Assembly: GCA_045531435.1 (NCBI GenBank) | Contig: JAZSDZ010000168.1 | Location: 1 to 23,949 of the forward strand | DNA from: Fimenecus sp045531435 | GTDB lineage: Bacteria; Bacillota; Clostridia; Oscillospirales; Acutalibacteraceae | Reading direction: 5' to 3' | DNA: 23,949 bases | Shown: one piece after another, positions 7,185 to 15,176 of the stretch | Numbering within the stretch: position 1 is the stretch's first letter | Layout: each line of letters opens with the position of its first letter | Notes under the pieces: model-generated | What the model was told of the DNA's origin: nothing | The model's input: the letters and a program-made list of their open reading frames with translations, nothing else | Database searches by the model: none | Translations under genes and position numbers: made by a program

Positions 7185-8117
7185 ATGACAAAAATATTCA
7201 TCGACGGTAGTCAGGGTACAACTGGACTCAAGATTTTTGACCGTCTTGCAAAAAGAGAAGATATAGAGCTTATAACTCTTCCAGAAGAATTAAGAAAAGA
7301 CACAAATGCCCGTAAAGATGCACTCAACAGTGCAGATATTGCATTTCTCTGCTTACCAGATGCAGCAGCAATCGAGGCAGTAAGTCTTATCGAAAATGAA
7401 AATACAATAGTAATCGACACATCAACTGCGCACAGAACTAATGACGGTTGGGCTTATGGCTTCCCTGAACTCAGCAAAGAATTCGAAAATAAACTTAAAA
7501 GTTCAAAACGAATTGCAGTACCGGGCTGTTATGCAAGTGGATTTATAGCACTTGTAAAGCCTTTAGTTGAGGCGGGATTTGTGGATAAAGACATTTATCT
7601 TGCTTGTCATGCTATGTCAGGCTACAGTGGTGCAGGAAAAAATGGAATTGCACAGTATGAGGATGCAGAAAGAGATTGGCTTTTGGATGCTCCCCGTGAA
7701 TACGCACTTACTCAACAACACAAGCATTTAAAGGAAATGAATGCGATTTCAGGACTTAATAATGAGCCGATTTTTTCACCATATATCTGTGATTATTTCA
7801 GTGGTATGGTTATGACAGTGCCACTTTTCAAAAAGGATTTGAAAGACGGTAAAACTGCAGAGGACATAAAGGCACTTTATAAAGAAAAATACAATTCGGA
7901 TATTGTTAAATATAAAGAAAGCATTGACGAAAATGGATTTATCTCGGGTAATAAAATGAGTGAAAATGATGGCATGGAAGTTACAGTCTGTGGTAATGAA
8001 GAAAGAATTCTTTTAATCGCAAGATATGATAATTTGGGCAAGGGTGCCAGTGGTGCAGCCGTTCAATGCTTGAATATAAAAATGGGATTAGACCCTAAAT
8101 ATCAATTAAATGTATAA
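7185..8117 (+). CDS. argC: N-acetyl-gamma-glutamyl-phosphate reductase, type 2
   Basis: Reduces N-acetylglutamyl phosphate to the semialdehyde with NADPH (third step of the acetyl cycle). At 310 aa it belongs to the shorter type 2 branch of ArgC; type 1 enzymes are about 345 aa. The N-terminal nucleotide-binding turn is 'DGSQGTTGLKIFDRL', and 'IDTSTAHRTNDGWAYGFPEL' is typical of the short branch. The catalytic Cys is C115 in 'VPGCYASG'. Shine-Dalgarno AAGGA lies before the ATG; the gene follows argH by 11 nt. The assignment to type 2 is from length and motifs, not from a database search. Confidence 0.95.
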   Translation: MTKIFIDGSQGTTGLKIFDRLAKREDIELITLPEELRKDTNARKDALNSADIAFLCLPDAAAIEAVSLIENENTIVIDTSTAHRTNDGWAYGFPELSKEFENKLKSSKRIAVPGCYASGFIALVKPLVEAGFVDKDIYLACHAMSGYSGAGKNGIAQYEDAERDWLLDAPREYALTQQHKHLKEMNAISGLNNEPIFSPYICDYFSGMVMTVPLFKKDLKDGKTAEDIKALYKEKYNSDIVKYKESIDENGFISGNKMSENDGMEVTVCGNEERILLIARYDNLGKGASGAAVQCLNIKMGLDPKYQLNV

Positions 8118-8133
8118 GATTTGGTGAACAATT

Positions 8134-9363
8134 ATGGCATTTTCAATTAAAATTGATTTAAACGGTGGTGTAACATCACCTAAAGGCTTCAAAGCCAACG
8201 GTATTCATTGTGGTATCCGTAAAAATAAAACAAAAAAAGATTTAATGCTTCTTGTATCAGAAAGAGAATGTGATGCAGCAGCAGTTTATACAAAGAACTT
8301 AGTTTATGGTGCACCGATTACGGTGACTCGTAAAAATCTTGAAAATGGGAAAGCTTGGGCAGTAATCTGCAATAGTGGTATTGCTAATACCTGTAACGCT
8401 GACGGTGTTGAAAAAGCACAGGCTATGTGTGATTTAGTTGCAGAATATACAAGTATTAAGGCAGACGATGTTATTGTTGGTTCAACAGGTGTTATCGGTC
8501 AGCCAATAGACCTTGAACCAATTAGGAACGGTATGCAGACACTTGTTGATGGACTTAACGAAAACGGTTCTGACTCTGCTGCCGAAGCAATTATGACAAC
8601 AGATACAGTTAAAAAGACAATTTCAGTATCTTTTGACCTTAATGGAAAAACTTGCACAATCGGTGCAATTGCAAAAGGTAGTGGTATGATTCACCCTAAT
8701 ATGGCAACGATGCTTTCATTCATCACAACTGATGCTGATATTTCATCTGAAATGCTTAAAAAAGCACTTGCATGGTGTGTAAACAGAAGCTACAATATGT
8801 TAAGTGTTGATGGTGACACATCAACAAATGATACCGTTGCAATTATGGCAAATGGACTTTGTGGAAATGACAGAATTACAGAAAATAATGAGAATTTCCA
8901 GAAATTCCAGAGAGCACTTTTTAAAATCTGTAACTATGTTGTAAGAATGCTTGCAAAAGATGGTGAGGGTGCAACAAAACTTGTTATCTGTGATGTTGCC
9001 AATGCAAAAACTGAAGATATTGCAAGAACTTGTGCAAAATCAGTTATCTGTTCACCACTTGTTAAAACTGCAATGTTTGGTTCTGATGCAAACTGGGGAC
9101 GAATTCTTTGCGCGTTGGGTTACGCAGGTGCGGATATTGATGTTACAAAAATTGATGTTTCATTTGCAAATGCAAAGGGTGAAATCTTTGTTTGCAAGAA
9201 TGGTGCTGGTATAGAATTTTCAGAAGAAATTGCAAAAGAAATTCTTCTTGAAGATGAAATTACAATTAATGTTAATCTTAACGACGGCGATGCAAATGCA
9301 ACAGCATACGGTTGCGATTTAACCTACGAGTATGTAAAAATCAACGGAGATTACCGAACCTAA
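8134..9363 (+). CDS. argJ: Bifunctional glutamate N-acetyltransferase/ornithine acetyltransferase
   Basis: Transfers the acetyl group from N-acetylornithine to glutamate, recycling it; bifunctional forms also use acetyl-CoA. Its presence makes ArgA and ArgE unnecessary. The 409-aa precursor has the autocleavage site 'KGSGMIHPNMATML', with cleavage expected between A191 and T192, which becomes the nucleophile of the beta chain. 'MTTDTVKK' and the C-terminal 'GSDANWGRI' region are present. It lies 16 nt after argC, with GGTGA before the ATG. Whether it is mono- or bifunctional cannot be read from the sequence; the lack of an argA in this otherwise complete cluster makes bifunctional more likely. 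Confidence 0.96.
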   Translation: MAFSIKIDLNGGVTSPKGFKANGIHCGIRKNKTKKDLMLLVSERECDAAAVYTKNLVYGAPITVTRKNLENGKAWAVICNSGIANTCNADGVEKAQAMCDLVAEYTSIKADDVIVGSTGVIGQPIDLEPIRNGMQTLVDGLNENGSDSAAEAIMTTDTVKKTISVSFDLNGKTCTIGAIAKGSGMIHPNMATMLSFITTDADISSEMLKKALAWCVNRSYNMLSVDGDTSTNDTVAIMANGLCGNDRITENNENFQKFQRALFKICNYVVRMLAKDGEGATKLVICDVANAKTEDIARTCAKSVICSPLVKTAMFGSDANWGRILCALGYAGADIDVTKIDVSFANAKGEIFVCKNGAGIEFSEEIAKEILLEDEITINVNLNDGDANATAYGCDLTYEYVKINGDYRT

Positions 9364-9367
9364 TACA

Positions 9368-9398
9368 TTTTGCACTTTGCGCTTTGCATTTTGCATTT
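9368..9398 (+). repeat. TTTGCNN heptamer repeats between argJ and argB
   Basis: The 49-nt gap between argJ and argB contains four consecutive heptamers: TTTGCAC, TTTGCGC, TTTGCAT, TTTGCAT. They lie just before the strong argB Shine-Dalgarno CCGGAGGA (9401-9408). This is the only large gap among argC to argF. It may be slippage-derived; no function is evident. Confidence 0.65.
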
Positions 9399-9412
9399 AT
9401 CCGGAGGATATT

Positions 9413-10276
9413 ATGGATATTTCAAAACTTACTCACGCTGACCGTAGTGAAGTGCTTGTTCAGGCGCTTCCGTATATTCAGCATTATCATAATAAAACAG
9501 TTGTTATCAAGTATGGTGGCAATGCTATGATAAACGAAGATTTACAGGATGCTGTTATGACTGACATTGTTCTTCTTCGTTCAGTCGGCATTAATGTTGT
9601 TCTTGTTCATGGTGGTGGACCTGAAATTAACGAAATGCTTAATAAAATCGGCAAGGAGTCAAGATTTGTTGACGGACTTCGTTATACTGATGAGGAAACA
9701 ATTGATGTTGTGCAGATGGTACTTGCAGGTAAAGTCAACAAAAGACTTGTTCACCATCTTCACCTTCATGGTGGTCACGGAATTGGTATCTGTGGTCTTG
9801 ATGATGGTATGATTAAAGCCAAAAAGGTTGAAGATAAGGATATCGGCTTTGTTGGTGATATCGTTGATATAGACACAACTCTTATTCATGGAATCCTTGA
9901 CCAGCATTACATACCTGTTATTTCAACAGTTGGTGCTGGTGAAAACGGCGAAGTTTATAATATTAACGCGGATATTGCAGCGGCTAAAATTGCAGCTGCG
10001 CTTGGTGCTGAAAAATTACTTTTGATGACAGATGTTCGTGGACTATTGATGGATAAAGATGATGAGGATACACTTATCCACAGTGTAAATGTCAGTGAAG
10101 TACCACAGCTTAAGAGTCAGGGCATTATCAAGGGCGGTATGATTCCAAAGATTGACTGTTGTGTTGAAGCTGTCCGTCGTGGTGTTAAGCGTACACATAT
10201 TATTGACGGAAGAATCCCACACTCAATCCTTATCGAAATGCTTACTGATAGCGGTATAGGCACTATGTTCTTATAA
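9413..10276 (+). CDS. argB: Acetylglutamate kinase
   Basis: Phosphorylates N-acetylglutamate with ATP (second step). The start at ATG 9413 is chosen for its CCGGAGGA Shine-Dalgarno, giving 287 aa. An ATG at 9377 would add 12 residues encoded by the repeat region. The amino acid kinase fold shows 'VVIKYGGNAM' (K33) and 'VLVHGGGPEINEML' (66 on), with 'IKGGMIPKI' near the C-terminus. The N-terminal segment 'SEVLVQALPYIQHYHNKT' matches the kinked N-helix of hexameric, arginine-inhibited kinases, so feedback inhibition by arginine is likely (known for that subgroup, inferred here). This fits acetyl recycling by ArgJ, where the kinase is usually the control step. Confidence 0.97.
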   Translation: MDISKLTHADRSEVLVQALPYIQHYHNKTVVIKYGGNAMINEDLQDAVMTDIVLLRSVGINVVLVHGGGPEINEMLNKIGKESRFVDGLRYTDEETIDVVQMVLAGKVNKRLVHHLHLHGGHGIGICGLDDGMIKAKKVEDKDIGFVGDIVDIDTTLIHGILDQHYIPVISTVGAGENGEVYNINADIAAAKIAAALGAEKLLLMTDVRGLLMDKDDEDTLIHSVNVSEVPQLKSQGIIKGGMIPKIDCCVEAVRRGVKRTHIIDGRIPHSILIEMLTDSGIGTMFL

Positions 10277-10290
10277 TTTGGTGATAGATA

Positions 10291-11463
10291 ATGTTAGAAA
10301 AAATTAAATTTCAGGCAGATAATTCTTTAATGCCGACTTATGCACATTTTCCTGTTTCAATCGAAAGTGGTAATGGTGCAACATTCATTGATAGTGAAGG
10401 CAATGAAGTAATCGACTTTGGTTCGGGTATCGGTGTAAACTCTCTCGGATACAACAACGAAGGTTGGATTAATGCAGTTACAGAACAGCTTAAAAGGGTT
10501 CAGCACACATCAAATCTTTACTATAACTCAACTGTTGCAGAATTTGCTGAAATGCTTACAAAGAGAACAGGCTTCAATCGTGTTTTTCTTTGTAATTCAG
10601 GTGCTGAGGCCAACGAATGTGCTATTAAACTTGCAAGAAAATACAGTTTTGATAAATACGGTGAAAACCGTTACAATATAATTACACTTGTAAACTCATT
10701 CCACGGCAGAACAATGGCTACAATCACTGCAACAGGTCAGGAACACTATCACAAGTTCTTTGACCCGTTTGTTCAGGGTTTCAAGTATGCTGAATCAGGT
10801 AGCACAGAACAGTTCATTGAAATGGCTGACGATACTGTCTGTGCAGTAATCCTTGAGGTTGTTCAGGGTGAAGGTGGCGTTGTGCCAACAGATTTTGAGT
10901 ACCTTAAAACGGTTGAAAAGGTTTGCAAGGAGAAAGATATTCTCTTAATAATTGACGAAGTTCAGACCGGTATGGGACGAACAGGTAAACTTTTTGCATT
11001 TGAACACGCAGGAATTTCTCCTGATGTTGTGACAAGTGCAAAGGGCATTGGCAACGGTCTTCCGATGGGCGCCTGTCTTTGTACCGACAAATGTGCAGAT
11101 GTTCTTACAGCAGGAACTCACGGAACAACATTTGGTGGAAATCCTGTTGCGTGTGCAGGTGCTAAATATATTCTTAATACTCTTACTGATGACTTTTTAA
11201 GTGAAGTCGCAGAAAAAGGGGAGTACATAAGAGAAAAACTTGCGGAAATAGACGAGGTTAAATCAATTACAGGTCTCGGACTTATGCTTGGCATTGAATT
11301 GAAAACAAAAAATGCCGGTGAAATCGCAAAAAAGTGCAGTGAGAACGGACTTTTGGTTCTCACTGCTAAAACAAAACTTAGAATGTTGCCACCACTTGTT
11401 ATTACAAAAGAAGAAATCGACAAGGGTATTAACATATTGAAAAATATTATTGCAGAGGTATAA
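10291..11463 (+). CDS. argD: Acetylornithine aminotransferase
   Basis: A PLP-dependent class III aminotransferase that converts N-acetylglutamate semialdehyde to N-acetylornithine with glutamate as amino donor. Its 390 aa are typical. The PLP phosphate site 'CNSGAEANE' is at 101-109, the PLP ring Asp is in 'IDEVQTGMGRTG' (221 on), and the Schiff-base Lys is K251 in 'SAKGIGNGLP'. GGTGA stands before the ATG, 14 nt after argB. Many ArgD enzymes also act as DapC in lysine synthesis; that cannot be judged here. Confidence 0.97.
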   Translation: MLEKIKFQADNSLMPTYAHFPVSIESGNGATFIDSEGNEVIDFGSGIGVNSLGYNNEGWINAVTEQLKRVQHTSNLYYNSTVAEFAEMLTKRTGFNRVFLCNSGAEANECAIKLARKYSFDKYGENRYNIITLVNSFHGRTMATITATGQEHYHKFFDPFVQGFKYAESGSTEQFIEMADDTVCAVILEVVQGEGGVVPTDFEYLKTVEKVCKEKDILLIIDEVQTGMGRTGKLFAFEHAGISPDVVTSAKGIGNGLPMGACLCTDKCADVLTAGTHGTTFGGNPVACAGAKYILNTLTDDFLSEVAEKGEYIREKLAEIDEVKSITGLGLMLGIELKTKNAGEIAKKCSENGLLVLTAKTKLRMLPPLVITKEEIDKGINILKNIIAEV

Positions 11464-11466
11464 ATT

Positions 11467-12378
11467 ATGAAACATCTTTTAAGTATGCTCTCACTTTCAA
11501 CTGAAGAAATCACAGATATTCTTAATCTTGCTGACCAGTTGAAATATGAAAACAAAAACAATATCAAACATCATCGTCTTGAGGGACAGACTCTTGGTAT
11601 GATTTTCCAGAAGTCATCAACTCGTACTCGTGTTTCATTTGAAACGGGTATGTATCAGCTTGGTGGTCAGGCTCTTTTCCTTTCAAATCGTGACCTTCAG
11701 ATTGGTCGTGGTGAACCAATTCAGGATACAGCAAGAGTTCTTTCTCGTTACCTTGATGGTATTATGATTAGAACTTTTGAGCAGAGCGAAGTTGAAAATC
11801 TTGCAAAGTATGGTTCTATTCCGATAATAAATGGTCTTACTGATTTCTGTCATCCTTGTCAGGTACTTGCTGACCTTATGACAGTCCGTGAACATAGAGG
11901 TCACCTTGATGGTCTTAAAATGACATATATCGGTGACGGTAATAATATGGCAAACTCACTTATCGTTGGTGGTCTTAAAATGGGTATGGATGTTACAGTT
12001 GCTTGTCCTGAAAACTTTGACCCTGATAAGAGAGTTCTTGATTTTGCCAAGGATTATAACGGATTTGGTCTTTATCGTGACCCTGTTGAAGCTTGTGCCG
12101 GTGCTGATGTAATCTTTACTGATGTATGGGCATCTATGGGACAGGAAGAAGAAGCTGCAGAGCGTAGAAAGGTATTTGAAGGTATCTATCAGATTAATGA
12201 CAAGTGTCTTGCTGCTGCAAATTCCGGTTGTATGGTACAGCATTGTCTTCCTGCTCATCGTGGCGAAGAAATCACAGAAGAAATCTTTGAAGCACATGCA
12301 GATGAAATCTTCGACGAAGCAGAAAACAGACTTCACGCACAGAAAGCTGTCATGGTTACATTAATGGAACGCAAATAA
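11467..12378 (+). CDS. argF: Ornithine carbamoyltransferase
   Basis: Joins ornithine and carbamoyl phosphate to citrulline. Its 303 aa are typical. The carbamoyl phosphate loop 'SSTRTRVSFE' is at residues 50-59, 'HPCQ' at 129-132, the ornithine loop 'DVWASMGQE' near 219-227 and 'HCLPAHRGEE' at 259-268. It starts 3 nt after argD, with its Shine-Dalgarno (GAGG) inside the argD end, so the two are translationally coupled. Its place at the end of a biosynthetic cluster favours the anabolic enzyme over the arginine deiminase pathway form (ArcB). A strong terminator follows. Confidence 0.97.
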   Translation: MKHLLSMLSLSTEEITDILNLADQLKYENKNNIKHHRLEGQTLGMIFQKSSTRTRVSFETGMYQLGGQALFLSNRDLQIGRGEPIQDTARVLSRYLDGIMIRTFEQSEVENLAKYGSIPIINGLTDFCHPCQVLADLMTVREHRGHLDGLKMTYIGDGNNMANSLIVGGLKMGMDVTVACPENFDPDKRVLDFAKDYNGFGLYRDPVEACAGADVIFTDVWASMGQEEEAAERRKVFEGIYQINDKCLAAANSGCMVQHCLPAHRGEEITEEIFEAHADEIFDEAENRLHAQKAVMVTLMERK

Positions 12379-12398
12379 GTGTACAAAACGCAAAATGT

Positions 12399-12430
12399 AA
12401 GGGGCGATATTTTTATCGCCCCTTTTGTTT
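12399..12430. terminator. Strong (bidirectional) terminator between argF and nanA
   Basis: A perfect 11-bp stem, AAGGGGCGATA (12399-12409) with TATCGCCCCTT (12414-12424), has a 4-nt loop and a T-rich tail. It lies between the converging argF and nanA genes. The A-rich left flank lets it work on the minus strand too. Confidence 0.85.
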
Positions 12431-12465
12431 GCATTAATTAGGAATTACGCATTAAGCATTATGAA

Positions 12466-13392
12466 TTATTTTACCCATTTTGCAATTGCTGTTTCAACAA
12501 GTTCAACAACTTTGTCAACGATTACTTCGTCGCCATCTTCAAGGTTTAAGAGAGGTTCTCTTACGCCACCAAGTTCCAGACCTGCTCTCTTTTTAAGTGC
12601 AGCTTTTGCAGTAGCGTACATATTACCCTTCGTTGAGCACATAGTGTAAATTACTTCGTTGATGTCATCCTGTAAAGCATATGCTTCCTTAACATCACCT
12701 GAGTTAATCATTTCGTTGAGTTTAACGAAAAGTTCAGGCATAACGCCATATGTACCACCGATACCGCCTTCAGCACCAATCATACGACCACCAACAAACT
12801 GCTCATCAGGACCATTGAAAATAATTACCTCACGATTGTTTATCTTTGCCTGACGACGGAACATCTGAATATCCTGAATGGGCATTGATGAGTTCTTAAC
12901 ACCAATAACCTTTGGGTTTTTAAGCATTTCGTCGAAAAGACTCATTGTAAGTGAAACACCTGCAAGCTGAGGAATGTTGTAAATAACGTAATCAGTATTT
13001 GGTGCAGCTGCTGAAATATCGTTCCAATACTTTGCGATTGCTGTTTCATTAAGCTTAAAGTAAATTGGTGGGATTGTAGCAATAGCATCTACACCGAGGC
13101 TTTCAGCGTGACGAGCAAGCTCACAACTGTCTTTTGTGTTGTTACAAGCAACGTGAGCAATAATTGTAATTCTGCCTTTGTTTGCTTCCATAACTGCTTC
13201 AAGTGCCTTTTTTCTGTCCTCAACACTGTGGTAGATACATTCACCTGATGAACCACCGACATAAAGACCGTTAACACCTTTTTCAATAAGAAATTCAACT
13301 AATGATTTTGTACCATCAACTGAAATTTCACCATTTTCATCATAACAAGCATAGAATGCAGGGATTATACCCTTATACTTTTCAAGACTCAT
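12466..13392 (-). CDS. nanA: N-acetylneuraminate lyase
   Basis: An aldolase that splits N-acetylneuraminate (sialic acid) into ManNAc and pyruvate in the cytoplasm. Its 308 aa form the single TIM barrel of the DapA/NanA superfamily. The pyruvate-binding 'GGSSGE' is at 46-51, the catalytic Tyr in 'YNIPQLAG' at 138, and the Schiff-base Lys in 'GVKNSS' at 166. The 'YNIP' motif and the neighbouring ManNAc epimerase favour sialic acid lyase over dihydrodipicolinate synthase. GAGGT stands before the ATG. It is 5 nt downstream of the AGE epimerase gene and shares its promoter. Confidence 0.88.
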   Translation of the reverse strand: MSLEKYKGIIPAFYACYDENGEISVDGTKSLVEFLIEKGVNGLYVGGSSGECIYHSVEDRKKALEAVMEANKGRITIIAHVACNNTKDSCELARHAESLGVDAIATIPPIYFKLNETAIAKYWNDISAAAPNTDYVIYNIPQLAGVSLTMSLFDEMLKNPKVIGVKNSSMPIQDIQMFRRQAKINNREVIIFNGPDEQFVGGRMIGAEGGIGGTYGVMPELFVKLNEMINSGDVKEAYALQDDINEVIYTMCSTKGNMYATAKAALKKRAGLELGGVREPLLNLEDGDEVIVDKVVELVETAIAKWVK

Positions 13393-13397
13393 TTTAA

Positions 13398-14597
13398 TTA
13401 ACCTCTTTCTTCAATTTCTTCAATCATTTTATCAAGCATAATAAGACAACGTGGCACGTGGAATGGACCCTTGAAGGTTGAACCGATACAAGCAGGAAGC
13501 GTAGGATTACCGTCACGACGGAGATAACCGTACCATTCACCACAGGGTGCTACTGCAAATTTGTCTTTTGTATATTCAACAAGCTGATTGAAAATATCAA
13601 GATATTTTTCATTCTTTGTATCTCTGTAAATCATAAGAGAAGCGATAAGTGCTTCATTGTGTGGCCACCAGAGCTTCATATCGTGTTCATAAGCTTCAGG
13701 TGGATTTCCAAGACAGTCGAAGAAGTAGAGAATTCCACCGAATTCCTTGTCCCAACCCTTTTCAAATGCCATATCAAAAATTTCAACAGCCTTTGCGTGA
13801 AGTTCTTTGTCACCTGTCTGATTTGCTCTTTCCATAAGGAACCAGCTACATTCAATATCGTGCCCCGGATTAACAACACGACCTTCTGTGATGTCAAGTC
13901 GTGGTGTACCGTCAGGAGCAACTGACTCAAGAGTGCAACCTAAATCTTTCTTAACGTGATATTTAAGAATGTCGTTTACACATTCGTTTGCGCGTTCATT
14001 GTAAAGGTCAGCATTTTCAGGGTCAACACGAAGAAGAATAGATGTAACATTAAGAAGAATCATTGGAGCACCTAATGCTCTGCCTGTTCGTGTTTCAGGG
14101 TCAGTCTTCGGACCTAAACCTGTTGGGTCAGCCATACCTCTGTGATTAAGATTCCAATACATATCGTATGCTTTTCGAGCCCTTTCAAGATGCTCTTTAT
14201 CACCTGTAATGCCGTAATATTCAGCATTTGCAATACAGTAAAAAGCTTCTGAATAGCAATATCTTCTCTGACGAAGTGGTTTTCCGTCACCAGTAACTGT
14301 AAAGTAAAGTCTGCCACCTGCGTTTTTGTTTATGCAGTAATTCTCAAGAAAGTCAAGACAACTTTTAGAAGCCTCAAGCCATTCTTCCTTTACGCCATAA
14401 GAGTGACAGAGATATGAGAAAATCCAACCACATCTGCCTTGCATCCACACGCTTTTATCAGTTGAAAAAACTTTCCCATCTTTATCAAGACAAGTGTAAA
14501 CACCACCGTGCACCTTGTCCATACCATTTTTGAGCCAAAAATCAGCGATTCTTTGAAGTTCATCTGTGACCCATTTTCTTGTTTCTTTGAGATTCAT
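13398..14597 (-). CDS. AGE-family N-acylglucosamine 2-epimerase
   Basis: Probably interconverts ManNAc and GlcNAc, taking the product of NanA towards amino sugar use. Its 399 aa form an (alpha/alpha)6 barrel of the mammalian-type AGE (renin-binding protein) family. The conserved histidines are seen in 'NPGHDIE' (H246), 'WWPHNEA' (H313) and near the end in 'GPFHVPR' (H380). 'GGRLYF' and 'YCYSEAF' are also typical. It is first in a two-gene operon with nanA, with promoter at 14633-14661 and GAGGTGA before the ATG. Related family members act on cellobiose or mannose, but the nanA neighbour supports the amino sugar. The usual kinase nanK and ManNAc-6-P epimerase nanE are not here, so this cytosolic route works on unphosphorylated ManNAc. 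Confidence 0.87.
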   Translation of the reverse strand: MNLKETRKWVTDELQRIADFWLKNGMDKVHGGVYTCLDKDGKVFSTDKSVWMQGRCGWIFSYLCHSYGVKEEWLEASKSCLDFLENYCINKNAGGRLYFTVTGDGKPLRQRRYCYSEAFYCIANAEYYGITGDKEHLERARKAYDMYWNLNHRGMADPTGLGPKTDPETRTGRALGAPMILLNVTSILLRVDPENADLYNERANECVNDILKYHVKKDLGCTLESVAPDGTPRLDITEGRVVNPGHDIECSWFLMERANQTGDKELHAKAVEIFDMAFEKGWDKEFGGILYFFDCLGNPPEAYEHDMKLWWPHNEALIASLMIYRDTKNEKYLDIFNQLVEYTKDKFAVAPCGEWYGYLRRDGNPTLPACIGSTFKGPFHVPRCLIMLDKMIEEIEERG

Positions 14598-14632
14598 TTA
14601 TTTCACCTCATAAAAAGTAATTTAACGAGAAA

Positions 14633-14661
14633 ATTGTATCATATATTAAACGCTTTGTAAA
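14633..14661 (-). promoter_or_regulatory. Promoter of the epimerase-nanA operon
   Basis: On the minus strand, TTTACA (14656-14661), a 17-bp spacer and TACAAT (14633-14638) lie about 36 nt before the epimerase start. Confidence 0.6.
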
Positions 14662-14731
14662 GGAAAATAGAAATACAAATTATCTTATGAAAAACAAAAT
14701 AAAAAAAATTAAAAATATTTGCAAAAATGTG

Positions 14732-14760
14732 TTGACAAAACGAAATACTTATATTATAAT
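14732..14760 (+). promoter_or_regulatory. Consensus promoter of the tRNA operon
   Basis: TTGACA (14732-14737), a 17-bp spacer and TATAAT (14755-14760): a perfect match to the sigma-A consensus, as expected for stable RNA. A small hairpin, GCCGT/ACGGC at 14767-14784, follows in the leader. Confidence 0.88.
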
Positions 14761-14789
14761 AACAAAGCCGTCGCACAGAACGGCAATAT

Positions 14790-14866
14790 GGCGGCATAGC
14801 TTAGTTGGCTAGAGCGTCCGGTTCATACCCGGAAGGTCACAGGTTCAAGTCCCGTTGCCGCTACCA
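14790..14866 (+). tRNA. tRNA-Met (CAU), elongator type
   Basis: A 77-nt cloverleaf with encoded CCA. The acceptor GGCGGCA pairs with TGCCGCT (G-U at the first pair). The anticodon stem TCCGG/CCGGA encloses the loop TTCATAC (CAT at 14824-14826), and the T arm holds TTCAAGT. Initiator features (unpaired first base and three G-C pairs below the anticodon) are absent. tRNA-Ile2 with a lysidine-modified CAU is the alternative, but the body resembles Bacillus elongator tRNA-Met. Confidence 0.93.
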
Positions 14867-14885
14867 AGGGACTGAACAAGTCCCT
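14867..14885 (+). other. Hairpin spacer between the two tRNAs
   Basis: AGGGACT (14867-14873) pairs perfectly with AGTCCCT (14879-14885), starting directly after the CCA of tRNA-Met. It probably guides 3' processing of the joint transcript; it has no T-tract. Confidence 0.6.
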
Positions 14886-14892
14886 GATATAT

Positions 14893-14967
14893 GGCCCGGT
14901 GGTCAAGCGGTTAAGACACCGCCCTTTCACGGCGGTAACACGAGTTCGATTCTCGTCCGGGTCACCA
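14893..14967 (+). tRNA. tRNA-Glu (UUC)
   Basis: A 75-nt cloverleaf with encoded CCA. The acceptor GGCCCGG pairs with CCGGGTC (one G-U). The anticodon stem CCGCC/GGCGG surrounds CTTTCAC with TTC, and the T arm is GTTCGAT. It is co-transcribed with tRNA-Met and followed by a terminator. Confidence 0.95.
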
Positions 14968-14968
14968 C

Positions 14969-15002
14969 AATAACAGTCCACAAGATGGGCTGTTATTTTT
15001 TT
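14969..15002 (+). terminator. Terminator of the tRNA operon
   Basis: An 11-bp stem, AATAACAGTCC (14969-14979) with GGGCTGTTATT (14987-14997, one G-U), is followed by a run of T. It starts 2 nt after tRNA-Glu. Confidence 0.9.
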
Positions 15003-15055
15003 GCGAAATTTTGGAAAAATTGAATCGGACTCAAGAGAACTTTTGCGTCAAAAAA

Positions 15056-15084
15056 CAGTTCATAAGTCGAACTGCTTTTTCTTG
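15056..15084. terminator. Second, short terminator-like hairpin
   Basis: CAGTTC (15056-15061) and GAACTG (15069-15074) are flanked by A-rich DNA on the left and CTTTTTCTT on the right, so it could stop transcripts on either strand. The 170 nt between the tRNA operon and the nitroreductase hold nothing else clear except the candidate promoter at 15115. Confidence 0.5.
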
Positions 15085-15114
15085 CATATTTTAAAACAAA
15101 CACATATAAAAATA

Positions 15115-15143
15115 TTGCTTTAAACTATGTTTTGTGATAAACT
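15115..15143 (+). promoter_or_regulatory. Candidate promoter of the nitroreductase gene
   Basis: TTGCTT (15115-15120), 17 bp and TAAACT (15138-15143), about 34 nt before the start. The -10 box is poor. Confidence 0.4.
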
Positions 15144-15176
15144 GTGTAATACAAAAATGCAAATAAGAGGCAAATT

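Noticed and set aside
9368..9398. TTTGC repeats considered as a small CRISPR-like array
   Set aside because: The units are 7 bp with no spacers and no cas genes are near.
11118..11567. 149-aa minus-strand frame across argD-argF
   Set aside because: It is antisense to two certain genes; its length is a by-product of their codon use.
12431..12465. AT-rich near-repeats of GCATTA and GAATTA between argF and nanA
   Set aside because: Short and degenerate, with no clear unit or symmetry; probably simple AT-rich spacer.
12466..13392. dapA (dihydrodipicolinate synthase) as identity of the aldolase
   Set aside because: The YNIP motif and the adjoining AGE epimerase fit N-acetylneuraminate lyase better, though the superfamily is shared.
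14790..14866. Initiator tRNA-fMet reading of the CAU tRNA
   Set aside because: It lacks the mismatched first pair and the three G-C pairs of the initiator anticodon stem.
14805..15023. 72-aa open frame over the two tRNA genes
   Set aside because: It runs through two well-formed tRNAs and their terminator; it has no ribosome binding site.
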